A DNA stretch of 64,000 nucleotides, from positions 131,444 through 195,443 of the forward strand of contig JBEAQU010000049.1 in the NCBI GenBank assembly GCA_041163745.1. Direction: 5' to 3'. The translations under genes and the position numbers were made by a program. Shown piece by piece: positions 42,768 to 52,072 of the stretch; positions within the stretch are counted from its first letter, which is position 1, and every line of letters starts with the position of its first letter. Below the pieces are notes generated by a model that ran no database searches, was not told the origin of the DNA, and was given only the letters and a program-made list of their open reading frames with translations. This DNA is from UBA6168 sp041163745 (lineage in GTDB: Bacteria; Bacteroidota; Bacteroidia; Chitinophagales; Saprospiraceae).

Positions 42768-45700
42768 ATGAAGGTCAACTTTACGATGGTAGGGCTCTTC
42801 GGATTGGCGTTGGGGTTGATGCCCCTGTCCTTCCAGGCCCAAAGCTTCGATCCGGAAACCACGGCTCGGCAGTATGTGACCGCTCATGCCGAGGCTTGGG
42901 GATTTACGCCCCGGGACCTGGACGGTATGACTGTCAACGACGCTTACACGGATCCCTCCACCGGCATCTCCCGGGTTTTTTTCCTGCAGCGGTATGAGGG
43001 CATTCCGGTCTATAACGCTATCCTGAACGTCAACATCAAAAAGGACGGCAGCGTATTTTATGTGGGGAAGCGCTTCCAGCCGAACCTGGCGGATCGAATC
43101 AACACCGTGCAGCCTGTCCTGTCGGCCGAAGCCGCCGTCGAACGGCTTGTACAGCATCTCGGCCTGCCGGCGGAGGCCCTCCAGCCGGTGGGCAGGCCGG
43201 GGAACCGGTCGGCTGTTTTCAGCAAGGGCGGTCTCGCCAGGGAGGACATCCCCGTGCACCTGAGTTACCAACCCCACGGCCAGGCCGTGCTGCTGGCATG
43301 GGATATCCTGCTGGCTCCTGCCGGCAACCACGACAAATGGAGTATCCGGGTGGATGCCGTCACCGGCGACATATTGGACGAGTACAACTGGACGGTCTAT
43401 TGTCGGGTCGACGGCAGCGCCTTCGACCGGCAGGATCACGATTGTTCCACTCACCGGGACGGGTCCGCCGGGGCGCAGCGTGCCACCGCCGCCCTCGCCT
43501 CGAACGGCGCCACCTACCATGTCTGGCCCGCCCCGTTCGAAAGCCCCAACCATGGCCCCCGGACCCTGGTGACAGACCCGCATGACCCCGTCGCCTCTCC
43601 CTACGGCTGGCACGATACCGACGGACAGGTGGGGGCCGAACATACCATCACCCGGGGCAACAACGCCCATGCCTACCAAGACCGCGACGACAATTCTTTT
43701 TCCCAGGGGGACGAGCCCGACGGAGGGGCGGAGCTGCTCTTCGATTTTCCTTACGAGCCGACCTGGGAGCCCGAGGAATACATAGACGCCGCCGTGACCA
43801 ACCTGTTCTTCTGGACCAATTTCATGCATGACTTCTCCTACCATATGGGCATGACGGAAGTGGCGGGGAATTTTCAGCAGAACAACTACGGCAACGGTGG
43901 CAACGGGAACGACCCGATAATCGCCCGCGCCCAGGCCGCCGCCAACACCGGCAGCGCCAACAACGCTTTTTATTCGCATTCCCCGGACGGTTCCAGCGGT
44001 TCGATCAACATGTTCATCTGGCAAAACGCCGGTTCCAGATTCCTGAAGGTGGAAGCACCGGCGGACATTGCCGGGGAGTACGAAACCGTCCTGCCCACTG
44101 CCGGCGACTGGGGCGCCGGTGCATACGTCACCTCCACGCCGGTCACCGGCGAGGTCGTGGTCGTCGCCGATGCAGTGGGTGTTCCGACCGACGGCTGCAA
44201 CCCGCTCACCAACGAAGCGGATGTAATGGGACGGATCGCCCTGATAGACCGGGGCAGCTGTGAATTCGGCTCCAAGGCCAAAAGGGCCCAGGAAGCCGGT
44301 GCCATCGGGGTCATCATCTGCAATATCGCCGGGGTGGATCCCCCGGGCGGCATGGCACCCGGTGCGGACGGTGGCGATGTCAACATCCCCGTCGTCATGC
44401 TCACCCTGCCCAAATGTGATATCATCCGCCAATATGCCGGGGACGGTCTCGTCATCTCCCTGGTCAATCCCGGACAACTGGTTCCGGCATCCTTGGACGG
44501 CGACCTGGATAACGGCATCATCGCCCATGAATACGGACACGGCATCTCCATCCGGCTGACCGGCGGTCCTTCCGCTTCCTGCCTCGGCAATGCCGAACAA
44601 ATGGGGGAAGGCTGGAGCGACTGGGTGGCCTTGGTCACTTCCGTCCAGCCGGGTGATGTCGGCGATGCCGTCCGCGGGATCGGAACCTACGCCCTGCGGG
44701 AGTCCACCGACGGACAGGGGATCCGCCGATACCCCTATTCCACGGATATGAGCGTGAACCCTTTGACCTACAAAGACGTCGCCGGAAACACAGGTGTCCA
44801 TGCCATCGGGGAGGTCTGGGTCGGCATGCTGTGGGACATGTACTGGGCCTTTGTCGACCAGTATGGTTGGAGCAGCGATTTCTACGACCCGGCCAGCGGG
44901 AACTACATGGCTACCCGCTTGGTGTACGAAGGGATGAAGACCCAGGCCTGCAATCCGGGTTTCGTGACAGGCCGTGATGCCATCCTGGCAGCGGACGAGG
45001 CTTTGTACGACGGTGCCCACCAGTGTCTTCTGTGGGAAGTGTTCGCCCGCCGCGGGCTCGGGGAAGGTGCCGACGAAGGTTCCACCGACAGCGCCACGGA
45101 CCAGGTGGAATCCTTCGAGATGCCTTGTGCCTGCCGGAACGCCATCCGGCTGTCGAAGACAGTCACGGATTTCATCGAACCGGGCCAGGATATCACCGTA
45201 ACCATCCAGGTGAGCAATTGCAAGACGGAGCCGGTCACCGGTGTGACGCTTACAGACGAGATTCCCGCCGGCACCCAATTCAAGGCCGGTTCTTCCAATG
45301 TCCCGGCCACCGTCAGCGGAGGGGTCGTCACGTTCGACCTCGGTGCGCTCGACTTCGGTGCCAATACGGAAATCAGCTACCAGCTTTCCAGCTCCCCCGA
45401 CCTGCATTCCGTTCGTCGCTGGCTGGATGAAGTCGCGGATGCCACGGCCTTGGACAACTGGCTCTTCGACAGCGACCCCACCGGCTCCGCCGACAACATC
45501 TGGACCATTTCCGACCAGTTCGGCGGATTTACGGGCGACTATGCCTGGTATGCCGCCAGCCTCCCGGCAGAAAGCGATGTGTACCTGATCGGCGACGAGG
45601 ACGTCGCGGCCTGGACGGTCGTCGGTGACCGGCCTACCCTCCGGATTTATCACCGATACAATACGGAAGGCGGGGCGGACGGCGGCTCCATCGAGGTGAA

Positions 45701-46343
45701 ACCGGTGGATGCCACGGAATGGGAAAGGGTCGGCGACCTGATCCTCCGCAACGGATATCCAGGCGAACTGCAGTACGGCACCCTGGCCTTGCCCAACATC
45801 GGCGCTTTCTCCGGAAACAGCGGCGGCGAGTTCGAAGCCACCTATGTCGACCTTTCCCCCTGGCTGGGTGAAACCATCCACCTGCGGTTCCGCTACAGTT
45901 CCGATGCGAACACCACGGTAACGGACGGCGGCTGGCTGATAGACGACATAGAATTCCTGGACCTCATCCAATACAATGCCACCGCCTGCCTGTCCACAGC
46001 GGAAGGTGAGCAGCTGTGTGTCAAGGCCCCGGAGGAGGGTACCATCGTCCAATCTGCGGAAGGGGAAAATGTCGCTTCCACGGAGGTGCTCCGCAACCTC
46101 TCCGTGAGCGTCTACCCCAATCCGGCCAGGGAGGCGGTGCAGGTGTCGCTCCAAAGCCCGCAGGAACAGGAGGTGACCGTGAGTCTGCTGGGAATGGACG
46201 GACGGGTGATCCATACGCGTCCAATGGCGGTATACGGCAGCAATCAGCTGATGCTGCCCGTACGACAGCTCCCGTCCGGTATCTATGCCGTGACGGTCCG
46301 TTCGGCGGAAGGTACCGTCGTCACCAAGATCATGGTGGAATAA
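42768..46343 (+). CDS. M36-family (fungalysin-like) metallopeptidase with PA domain and T9SS type A sorting domain
   Basis: The 1,191-residue precursor has a signal peptide (1-25), an FTP-type propeptide (about 30-150), and an M36 catalytic domain in which a PA domain (about 440-575; GRIALIDRGSCEFGSKAKRA) is inserted. The zinc site is HEYGHG (about 586), and the third ligand Glu is in EQMGEGWSDW. After the protease come a DUF11-like module (about 795-870; RLSKTVTDFIEPGQDITV), a jelly-roll/MAM-like domain (about 880-1060) and a T9SS type A C-terminal domain beginning at SVYPNPAREAVQV. It should be secreted and matured outside the cell to degrade proteins. The ATG at 42768 begins the signal peptide. 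Confidence 0.93.
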   Translation: MKVNFTMVGLFGLALGLMPLSFQAQSFDPETTARQYVTAHAEAWGFTPRDLDGMTVNDAYTDPSTGISRVFFLQRYEGIPVYNAILNVNIKKDGSVFYVGKRFQPNLADRINTVQPVLSAEAAVERLVQHLGLPAEALQPVGRPGNRSAVFSKGGLAREDIPVHLSYQPHGQAVLLAWDILLAPAGNHDKWSIRVDAVTGDILDEYNWTVYCRVDGSAFDRQDHDCSTHRDGSAGAQRATAALASNGATYHVWPAPFESPNHGPRTLVTDPHDPVASPYGWHDTDGQVGAEHTITRGNNAHAYQDRDDNSFSQGDEPDGGAELLFDFPYEPTWEPEEYIDAAVTNLFFWTNFMHDFSYHMGMTEVAGNFQQNNYGNGGNGNDPIIARAQAAANTGSANNAFYSHSPDGSSGSINMFIWQNAGSRFLKVEAPADIAGEYETVLPTAGDWGAGAYVTSTPVTGEVVVVADAVGVPTDGCNPLTNEADVMGRIALIDRGSCEFGSKAKRAQEAGAIGVIICNIAGVDPPGGMAPGADGGDVNIPVVMLTLPKCDIIRQYAGDGLVISLVNPGQLVPASLDGDLDNGIIAHEYGHGISIRLTGGPSASCLGNAEQMGEGWSDWVALVTSVQPGDVGDAVRGIGTYALRESTDGQGIRRYPYSTDMSVNPLTYKDVAGNTGVHAIGEVWVGMLWDMYWAFVDQYGWSSDFYDPASGNYMATRLVYEGMKTQACNPGFVTGRDAILAADEALYDGAHQCLLWEVFARRGLGEGADEGSTDSATDQVESFEMPCACRNAIRLSKTVTDFIEPGQDITVTIQVSNCKTEPVTGVTLTDEIPAGTQFKAGSSNVPATVSGGVVTFDLGALDFGANTEISYQLSSSPDLHSVRRWLDEVADATALDNWLFDSDPTGSADNIWTISDQFGGFTGDYAWYAASLPAESDVYLIGDEDVAAWTVVGDRPTLRIYHRYNTEGGADGGSIEVKPVDATEWERVGDLILRNGYPGELQYGTLALPNIGAFSGNSGGEFEATYVDLSPWLGETIHLRFRYSSDANTTVTDGGWLIDDIEFLDLIQYNATACLSTAEGEQLCVKAPEEGTIVQSAEGENVASTEVLRNLSVSVYPNPAREAVQVSLQSPQEQEVTVSLLGMDGRVIHTRPMAVYGSNQLMLPVRQLPSGIYAVTVRSAEGTVVTKIMVE

Positions 46344-46379
46344 GAACCGGCTCGATTCCAGATTTGTCGGCGGCTGGTT

Positions 46380-46423
46380 GACAGGGCGGCGGAGCATCCA
46401 CAGGATTGCTCCGCCGCCCTGTC
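46380..46423. terminator. Perfect 16-bp inverted repeat downstream of the M36 gene
   Basis: GACAGGGCGGCGGAGC (46380-46395) and its exact reverse complement (46408-46423) flank a 12-base loop, 37 bases after the peptidase stop. No T-run follows, so it may act as a terminator or RNA-stability hairpin. Confidence 0.6.
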
Positions 46424-46549
46424 TCCACCCGTCCGGCAGCTGGCAGGCAGCAGGCTCTTGCGTTAAAAAAATGCCAAAATCCCGCGCTGCCTTGAATTCA
46501 TGTGGTAATAGCCATATCTTGCGGCTATCCAACGAAAGGTCATAAGGAT

Positions 46550-46873
46550 ATGAGAATTATGCTCCGTTATCTATCCGCCTTCTTCCTTTCGCTGAGCATG
46601 ATCAGCCCGGCGGAAGCCGGCGTGTCTCCCGTTGAGCCGCGCAAGGTGACCGTTTATCCCAATCCCGCCAGCCAATTCATCAGCATAGACAACGCGGACC
46701 AGGTGAGCCAGATAGTCATCATCAACCTGGTCGGACGAAAGCTCAAGAATTTCGAATCGGTGCGCAAAGAAGAACAGTACGATATCAGCGAGCTTCCGGC
46801 AGGCATGTACCTGGTACAGCTGCTGGATGCCCGACAGAAGGTGTTGTCAACCGTCAGAATCAGCAAACGATAA
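46550..46873 (+). CDS. Minimal T9SS type A cargo protein (signal peptide plus sorting domain)
   Basis: The 107-residue protein contains a signal peptide (MRIMLRYLSAFFLSLSMISPAEAG, about residues 1-24) followed almost at once by a T9SS type A C-terminal domain: KVTVYPNPASQFISI, VIINLVGRKLKNF, ELPAGMYLVQLLD and VLSTVRISKR. There is no separate functional domain. It may be an exported peptide anchored by the sorting machinery, a decoy or regulator of T9SS, or a remnant of a larger cargo protein. The position just after the M36 gene, past a strong hairpin, suggests its own transcription. ATG at 46550 is chosen over the frame start at 46502. Confidence 0.8.
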   Translation: MRIMLRYLSAFFLSLSMISPAEAGVSPVEPRKVTVYPNPASQFISIDNADQVSQIVIINLVGRKLKNFESVRKEEQYDISELPAGMYLVQLLDARQKVLSTVRISKR

Positions 46874-47018
46874 GTTCGGGTCCCATCGCATCCAAGGAGC
46901 TCCGCCTCACCCTTCCGGCCATTGAACGGGCCGGTTCCCTTTCATTCCATCCGGTCCTGATATCGATCCTACGCCCCGCCGACTGCCTGTCCGTCGGGCA
47001 AGTCAGCGCCGGAGCCGG

Positions 47019-47672
47019 TCAATATCCCTCCACCGCCCGGAAGAAGGCCGCCAGTTTCCGCTCGTCCAGTCGTCCGTCCGTCCGCACACCGGAGCATAGG
47101 TCCACACCGAAAGGCCGGACAGCATCCAGGGCGGCCTGCACGTTGTCGGACCGTAGCCCACCGGCCAGGAAAACCGGTACCGGGGTCTCCTGCACAATCC
47201 TTCGGCTAAGGCGCCAGTCGTGGACCTTTCCCGTGCCGCCCAGCTCCTTGACAGGCAGGTCGGGCCGGCCGCTGTCCAGCAGGAGTGCATCCACCTGAGG
47301 GGCGATGCGGAGTGCTTCCCGGATGCTGTGTTCATCCCGGACGTGGATGACCTGTACCACGCGGACGCCGGGAAGTTTCTCCCGAAGGAAGCCATAGTCT
47401 TCCTTTTGCAGGGCATCCACCAACTGAACGGTGCCCGTACGGACCTTGCCATGGTGGGCTACCACGGCGGCCGCTTCGGTTTCAGCCGTCAGTAGAAAGG
47501 TGTCGACAGCCGGCGGCACTCGCCGGGCGATGGTTGCGATGCGTTCATCGGATATGACGCCCGGACCGCTCGGCATCCGGGCCACCAGCCCCAAGGCGGA
47601 GGCTCCGTAGCGGACAGCCATGGCCGCTTCCTCCGGCGAGGCGATGCAGCAGATCTTGATTCGTGTCCTCAC
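47019..47672 (-). CDS. trpF: Phosphoribosylanthranilate isomerase (TrpF-like)
   Basis: The 217-residue TIM-barrel protein fits TrpF, which rearranges phosphoribosylanthranilate in tryptophan synthesis. The N-terminus RTRIKICCIASPEEAAMAV contains the catalytic Cys but KICC replaces the common KICG. The catalytic Asp lies in DALLLDSGRP, and the phosphate-binding GGTGKVHDW and VFLAGGLRSDNV and VDLCSGVRTDGRLDERKL follow. No other trp genes are nearby. GTG at 47672 is the start because the frame continues far upstream as a shadow. A TAnnTTTG box lies 49 bases before it. Confidence 0.85.
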   Translation of the reverse strand: MRTRIKICCIASPEEAAMAVRYGASALGLVARMPSGPGVISDERIATIARRVPPAVDTFLLTAETEAAAVVAHHGKVRTGTVQLVDALQKEDYGFLREKLPGVRVVQVIHVRDEHSIREALRIAPQVDALLLDSGRPDLPVKELGGTGKVHDWRLSRRIVQETPVPVFLAGGLRSDNVQAALDAVRPFGVDLCSGVRTDGRLDERKLAAFFRAVEGY

Positions 47673-47720
47673 AAAAGAGAAGTTACAAAACGTTAACGGA
47701 GAGACCGGTGAAAACCATGG

Positions 47721-47728
47721 CAAAGTTA
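47721..47728 (-). promoter_or_regulatory. Putative -7 box for trpF
   Basis: TAACTTTG on the minus strand matches TAnnTTTG; predicted leader about 40 bases. TTTG (47744-47741) is only 12 bases away. Confidence 0.45.
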
Positions 47729-47750
47729 TTAGCTTGTGCGCAAAAAAGAC

Positions 47751-48872
47751 ATGAGACTGCAGCTGACCATTCTTTTGGCCGCTTGGGTTGCGGGACAGCT
47801 CCCGGGCCAAGGCGCACACTCGCACGCCGCCCAGCGGGCGATCGATTTTCCGGATGTCCCGGGATACCGTACCCTGGCCTGTGACCTTCACATACACAGC
47901 GTGTTTTCCGACGGGAGTGTCTGGCCGGATATCCGGGTACAGGAAGCGGTGCGGGACAGCCTGGATCTGATATCCCTGACCGAACATCTCGAATATCAGC
48001 CCCATGGAGCGGATATTCCCCATCCGGACCGGAACCGTTCCTATGCACTGGCAGAGGAATATGCACGTCCCTACGGTCTGCTGATCGCCCCGGGATCGGA
48101 AATAACCCGGGATATGCCGCCCGGTCATACCAATGCCATATTCATATCGGATGGCAACAAGTTGCTGATGGAAGATCCGGTGGCGGTCTTTCGGGAAGCG
48201 AACCAGCAGGGAGCCTTCCTTTTTTGGAACCACCCCAACTGGATAGCCCAGCGTACGGACGGAGTGGCCCGTCTGACGGATATGCACCGGCAATTCATAG
48301 CGGAAGGTCTGCTGCATGGCATCGAGGTGGTCAATGAGCTGACCTATTCCGACGAAGCCCTACAAATTGCGCTGGACCATAACCTGACCATCATGGGTAC
48401 GTCCGATATCCACGGACTGGTGGATTGGAACTTCGACATTGCCGGTGGCGGACATCGTCCGGTGACGTTGGTGTTGGCGGAGGAGCGTTCCCTGCCGGCC
48501 ATCAAGGCGGCTTTGTTCGACCGGCGGACGGTGGTGTGGCATAACAACACCCTGATTGGGCGGGCACAACACCTGCAGCCCTTGTTGGAGGCATCGGTCG
48601 GAGTGACGCGGGCCTATTACAATGGTACCTCCTCCGTCGCGGTGGTGGAGCTGACGAACCGGAGCGATGCCGAATTTGTGCTGCTGAACCAATCCGGCTA
48701 CCGTTTCCACGACGATGCGGGCTTGGTGGTGCTTCCGCCTCATGGCCGCACGACCGTGGAGGTGAAGACGGGAGAGCAGTTGGCTGCGTTCGAGCTTTCC
48801 TTCGCCGTATTGAACACGGTGACGGCACCGGGTGTGAATGCCCGGCTGACTTTGCCCGTCACGGTCCCCTGA
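47751..48872 (+). CDS. Secreted PHP-family phosphodiesterase (Sb-PDE-like)
   Basis: The 373-residue protein has a signal peptide (MRLQLTILLAAWVAGQLPGQG) and a PHP metallohydrolase domain. Metal-site residues are in CDLHIHSVFSDG, SLTEHLEY, PGSEITRDM, FWNHPNW and GTSDIHGLVDW. The last 120 residues form an Ig-like beta domain (VAVVELTNRSDAEFVLLN). Related Bacteroidota proteins are annotated as Sb-PDE family phosphodiesterases; the natural substrate is not known. ATG at 47751 is chosen; a GTG at 47736 would add RKKD as an extra basic n-region and is also possible. Confidence 0.82.
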   Translation: MRLQLTILLAAWVAGQLPGQGAHSHAAQRAIDFPDVPGYRTLACDLHIHSVFSDGSVWPDIRVQEAVRDSLDLISLTEHLEYQPHGADIPHPDRNRSYALAEEYARPYGLLIAPGSEITRDMPPGHTNAIFISDGNKLLMEDPVAVFREANQQGAFLFWNHPNWIAQRTDGVARLTDMHRQFIAEGLLHGIEVVNELTYSDEALQIALDHNLTIMGTSDIHGLVDWNFDIAGGGHRPVTLVLAEERSLPAIKAALFDRRTVVWHNNTLIGRAQHLQPLLEASVGVTRAYYNGTSSVAVVELTNRSDAEFVLLNQSGYRFHDDAGLVVLPPHGRTTVEVKTGEQLAAFELSFAVLNTVTAPGVNARLTLPVTVP

Positions 48873-48894
48873 CGGATTCCGGTGGGTATGATTT

Positions 48895-50865
48895 TCAAAA
48901 AACGAGCAGCACCCGGCCGTTTTCCCGTGCCCTGGTTCCGGAGGGAAGCGTAATTTCAGCCTCCCATCGGTACAGTCCCGGCGGAGCCAAGGCCCCGCGG
49001 TATCGGCCGTCCCAGCCATCGGCGGCCTCGTTGGTCCTGCCGTCCTTCCTTTCGAAAACGATATTTCCCCAACGGTCCGAAATCCGGAACAAGGGGAGTG
49101 GAAGCCTGCTTTCCGTTAGTGGGTAGAAGCGGTCGTTGGTACCGTCCCCGTTCGGGCTGAAGGCGGTCGGAAAAAAGACGGGCGGTGCATTCCGGACGTG
49201 GAGGACGAGGTCATCGGTGGCCGTGCATCCGTTGGTGTCCGTGATCACCACTTTGAGCAGGGCGGTACCATCGAGGCGTACGGCAGGCTGTCTGCAGTGT
49301 ATGCAATCCAGGTCGCCGGGTCCGGAAAGAGTCCAATGGAACCGGCTGTTGCCGTCATCGCTGCTGGAGAAATCGACCGGCGTATCCAGTCCGGCCGGAA
49401 CGGGGCGGTCTTCTCCCAGGTTGATCCAGACAGGGGGGGCGGGGACGACTTCCACCGTGTCGTGGTAGGTGCCGCAGGGTCCGGTGACCGTGACGGCGTA
49501 GGTTCCGGGCCGGTCGACGAGCAGGGAAGGGCCGTTGGAGCCGTCGTTCCAGGTGTAGGTCGATCCGCCGCCGGCCGCCGCCAACAGGCGGGTGCCACCT
49601 TGGCAGAGGACCGGGGCGGCCGGTGTGATGAGCATACCGGAGCCGGCGACAGTGATGGGTGTAGGATCTTCCGGATCCAGTGTGGCGGGATTGTCGGAAC
49701 GGAGGACGGTTCCCAGGCCGACGGGTAAGGTTCGGACGGAAGCGTGGGATGCCTGGGTTCCGGTATCAGTACCGACCTGGACCAGGACCGAAAAGGATTG
49801 GGTGTCGAGCAGCACTTCCATGGCGCTGACATCGAGCAGGTGGGAACCCCAGCCGTTGACCGAACCGGAGGCGGGCAGGTCCTTCACCATGTCTGTCAGT
49901 ACATAGGCAGGCGGCAGGGTATCGGTCAGCTGTAGTTGGCCGTAGGCGATACCGGCCGTGTTTCGGAACTGATAATCAAGGGTGACAAAACCGCAAGGGA
50001 CGACAGCTGCGGGGGAGGCGGACTTGGTAAGGCTGATTTGATAGGGGCAGGAGCAGCCGTCGCCCTCGCTTCCGGCGGGACCAGGGAATTGTCGCCGGAC
50101 TTTACCATTGAATTTGTTGAACAGCAGCAATCTTTTCTGTTGGCCTTCCCCGTAGTCCACGCCGTACAGGTTGCCCCATCGGTCGAAGAAAAGGGATTGG
50201 AGGGATTTGATCTGCGGTTGTGCCGAATAATTGACGCTGGTCACGAGGCCGGCGCTGCTGACTTTGACCAGTCTCTTCCGTATCTCGTCGAATCCGAAGA
50301 GGCTTCCGAACACGGGATCGAACGCCATGTCGGTGATGCGTACCGGTTCGTCGCTGACGATGGAGGCGAGTCCTGCATAGTAGGGTGGCTGCAGGTTGAT
50401 GGTGTACAGTGATTTTGCGTTGCCGCCGGGTTCCCTGCCGATGACCAGGAGGGCACCACCCTGCGGGCGGACCGTTCCGGCGAAGTATTCCAGGGACGGA
50501 TCCAGGTTGGGAGGGACGCCGAGGCTGGCGACGGTTCCGTCGGCATGGATTCGGAGGAGGTTCCGCGAATCGGATTCCAATCCGTATATCAGGTTGTCCG
50601 TCACGTTGTAGCCGATTGCGGTGATGCGGTGGCCGAGGTCATCCGCCAGGGTGGTCAGGAGGGGCATGGCGGCCGAAGTGGTATCCCGCCGGATACTGAC
50701 CAGGAAGCTGTGCTGTCCGTCCCCGCCGACATGATAGAGGTGGCCGTCACAGGGAAAGGAAGGTTGGGTGGCGGCATCCGGCGCCAGGAGGCAAAGGATT
50801 GTCGGGAGGAGGAGGCGGAGCAGTGGGGTGAATTCCGCCGACCGGATAAGATGTAGCAAGGACAT
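48895..50865 (-). CDS. T9SS type B cargo protein with beta-propeller-like N-terminus
   Basis: The 656-residue protein has a signal peptide (about 1-33), an N-terminal propeller-like region (about 35-290, with repeated blade phrases such as ITAIGYNVTDNLIYGLESD and ITDMAFDPVFGSLFGFDE), a DUF11-like module, a PKD/SprB-like module (VTVTGPCGTYHDTVEV) and a C-terminal CHU_C sorting domain: FPTAFSPNGDGTNDRFYPL, ISDRWGNIVFER and GLYRWEAEITLPSGT. It should be exported by the type IX system and displayed on the surface. The target is unknown. CATCTTTG at 50889-50882 is one base from the -7 consensus and would give a very short leader. Confidence 0.86.
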   Translation of the reverse strand: MSLLHLIRSAEFTPLLRLLLPTILCLLAPDAATQPSFPCDGHLYHVGGDGQHSFLVSIRRDTTSAAMPLLTTLADDLGHRITAIGYNVTDNLIYGLESDSRNLLRIHADGTVASLGVPPNLDPSLEYFAGTVRPQGGALLVIGREPGGNAKSLYTINLQPPYYAGLASIVSDEPVRITDMAFDPVFGSLFGFDEIRKRLVKVSSAGLVTSVNYSAQPQIKSLQSLFFDRWGNLYGVDYGEGQQKRLLLFNKFNGKVRRQFPGPAGSEGDGCSCPYQISLTKSASPAAVVPCGFVTLDYQFRNTAGIAYGQLQLTDTLPPAYVLTDMVKDLPASGSVNGWGSHLLDVSAMEVLLDTQSFSVLVQVGTDTGTQASHASVRTLPVGLGTVLRSDNPATLDPEDPTPITVAGSGMLITPAAPVLCQGGTRLLAAAGGGSTYTWNDGSNGPSLLVDRPGTYAVTVTGPCGTYHDTVEVVPAPPVWINLGEDRPVPAGLDTPVDFSSSDDGNSRFHWTLSGPGDLDCIHCRQPAVRLDGTALLKVVITDTNGCTATDDLVLHVRNAPPVFFPTAFSPNGDGTNDRFYPLTESRLPLPLFRISDRWGNIVFERKDGRTNEAADGWDGRYRGALAPPGLYRWEAEITLPSGTRARENGRVLLVF

Positions 50866-51022
50866 ATGGCTGCGTGTTGGTCAAAGATGGGAATCATCCG
50901 CTGAAATGACAAGCATGGAATGGGTGTGTATGGCAGGAAAGCTCCGGCTTCCCCTGTATCCACAGGTTAAAGACAATCGGAATAGAAGGAAGTTCATGTT
51001 CGGCAAAATCCGGTCGATTGCG

Positions 51023-51030
51023 TACATTTG
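51023..51030 (+). promoter_or_regulatory. Putative -7 box for the DUF1080 gene
   Basis: TACATTTG matches TAnnTTTG, 98 bases before the start codon at 51128. No TTTG lies at the -33 distance. Confidence 0.4.
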
Positions 51031-51127
51031 GGCCAGACAGGGTTTGCCGGAGGGGAGCGGGAGCATAAATGAGGCTGGCGGCGGCCGAAGCAGCAGTGCC
51101 TATCCATATTCACAAATATCATATCAT

Positions 51128-52072
51128 ATGAAAAAAGGTATCCTTTTACCAATCCTGGCAGCCTGGATTTGTGCGCTGCCGTCCGTATCCGCTCATCCTG
51201 GTCCGCCGGAAGACAAGGAACTGATCGGCCGTTGGGACCTGACGGTGGAGTGGGGGGGACGGCAGGTTCCTTCCTGGCTGGAGGTGAAATTATCCGGTAT
51301 CCGGACCTTGGTCGGCTACTTTGTTGCGGACGGGGGGAGTGCGAGGCCCATTTCGAAGGTTCATTTCGAAGGTGGCAAGGTCAGTTTCCGTATTCCGCCG
51401 CAGTGGGAGGACAGTCCGAACGACCTGGTCTTCGAAGGGATGTTGTCGGACGGGCGGCTCAGCGGAACCATCACCACACCCGACGGGAAGCGGCATGCAT
51501 TTACCGGGGAGCGGGCGCCGTCCCTGCGCAGGGACGGGCCGGTCACCTGGGGGGAGCCCATCAACCTGCTCAACGGCAGGGACCTCAGCGGCTGGCACGC
51601 CCAGGGTACCGATAACCAATGGGTGGTGGAGGACGGTGTGTTGAAAAGTCCGCGCTCCGGTTCCAACCTCCTGACGGATCAGGTTTTCGAGGACTTCAAG
51701 CTGCACATTGAGTTCCGATATCCGGAAGGGAGCAACAGTGGCGTCTATCTGCGCGGCCGTTACGAGGTGCAGGTCGAGGACAGTCGGGGGAAAGAGCCGT
51801 CTTCCGTCTATTTCGGCGGTGTTTACGGGTTTCTTACGCCGAACGAAATCGTTGCCCGGGCGCCGGGGGAGTGGCAGAGTTTCGACATCACCCTGGTCGG
51901 TCGGTTGGTCACGGTGGTGGCGAACGGGAAGACCGTCATCTCGGAGCAGTTGATCCCCGGAATTACGGGCGGGGCGATCGACAGCAAGGAAGGAGAACCA
52001 GGGCCCATCCTTTTGCAAGGCGACCACGGTCCGATCGAATACCGGAATATCATTCTGACGCCGGCGAAGTAG
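51128..52072 (+). CDS. Exported DUF1080 domain protein (3-keto-disaccharide hydrolase-like)
   Basis: The 314-residue protein has a signal peptide (MKKGILLPILAAWICALPSVSA), a first beta domain of about 110 residues (GRWDLTVEWGGRQVPSWLEV), and a C-terminal DUF1080/LamG-like jelly-roll domain (about 130-314; NLLNGRDLSGWHAQGTDNQWVVEDGVLKS, FRYPEGSNSGVYLRGRYEVQV, EYRNIILTPAK). DUF1080 proteins include 3-keto-disaccharide hydrolases, so a role in carbohydrate degradation is likely. The frame is open to 50768, but ATG at 51128 starts the signal peptide. Confidence 0.85.
   Translation: MKKGILLPILAAWICALPSVSAHPGPPEDKELIGRWDLTVEWGGRQVPSWLEVKLSGIRTLVGYFVADGGSARPISKVHFEGGKVSFRIPPQWEDSPNDLVFEGMLSDGRLSGTITTPDGKRHAFTGERAPSLRRDGPVTWGEPINLLNGRDLSGWHAQGTDNQWVVEDGVLKSPRSGSNLLTDQVFEDFKLHIEFRYPEGSNSGVYLRGRYEVQVEDSRGKEPSSVYFGGVYGFLTPNEIVARAPGEWQSFDITLVGRLVTVVANGKTVISEQLIPGITGGAIDSKEGEPGPILLQGDHGPIEYRNIILTPAK

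Noticed and set aside
42747..46532. Antisense open frame of 1,261 codons opposite the M36 peptidase
   Set aside because: It mirrors the strong codon bias of the sense gene (few TTA, CTA and TCA codons leave the complementary strand free of stops). Its product is low-complexity with no recognisable domain, while the sense protein has clear catalytic motifs.
47019..48317. A 432-residue minus-strand frame including trpF
   Set aside because: The first 200 or so residues overlap the secreted PHP phosphodiesterase and show no domain; TrpF homology begins at the GTG at 47672.
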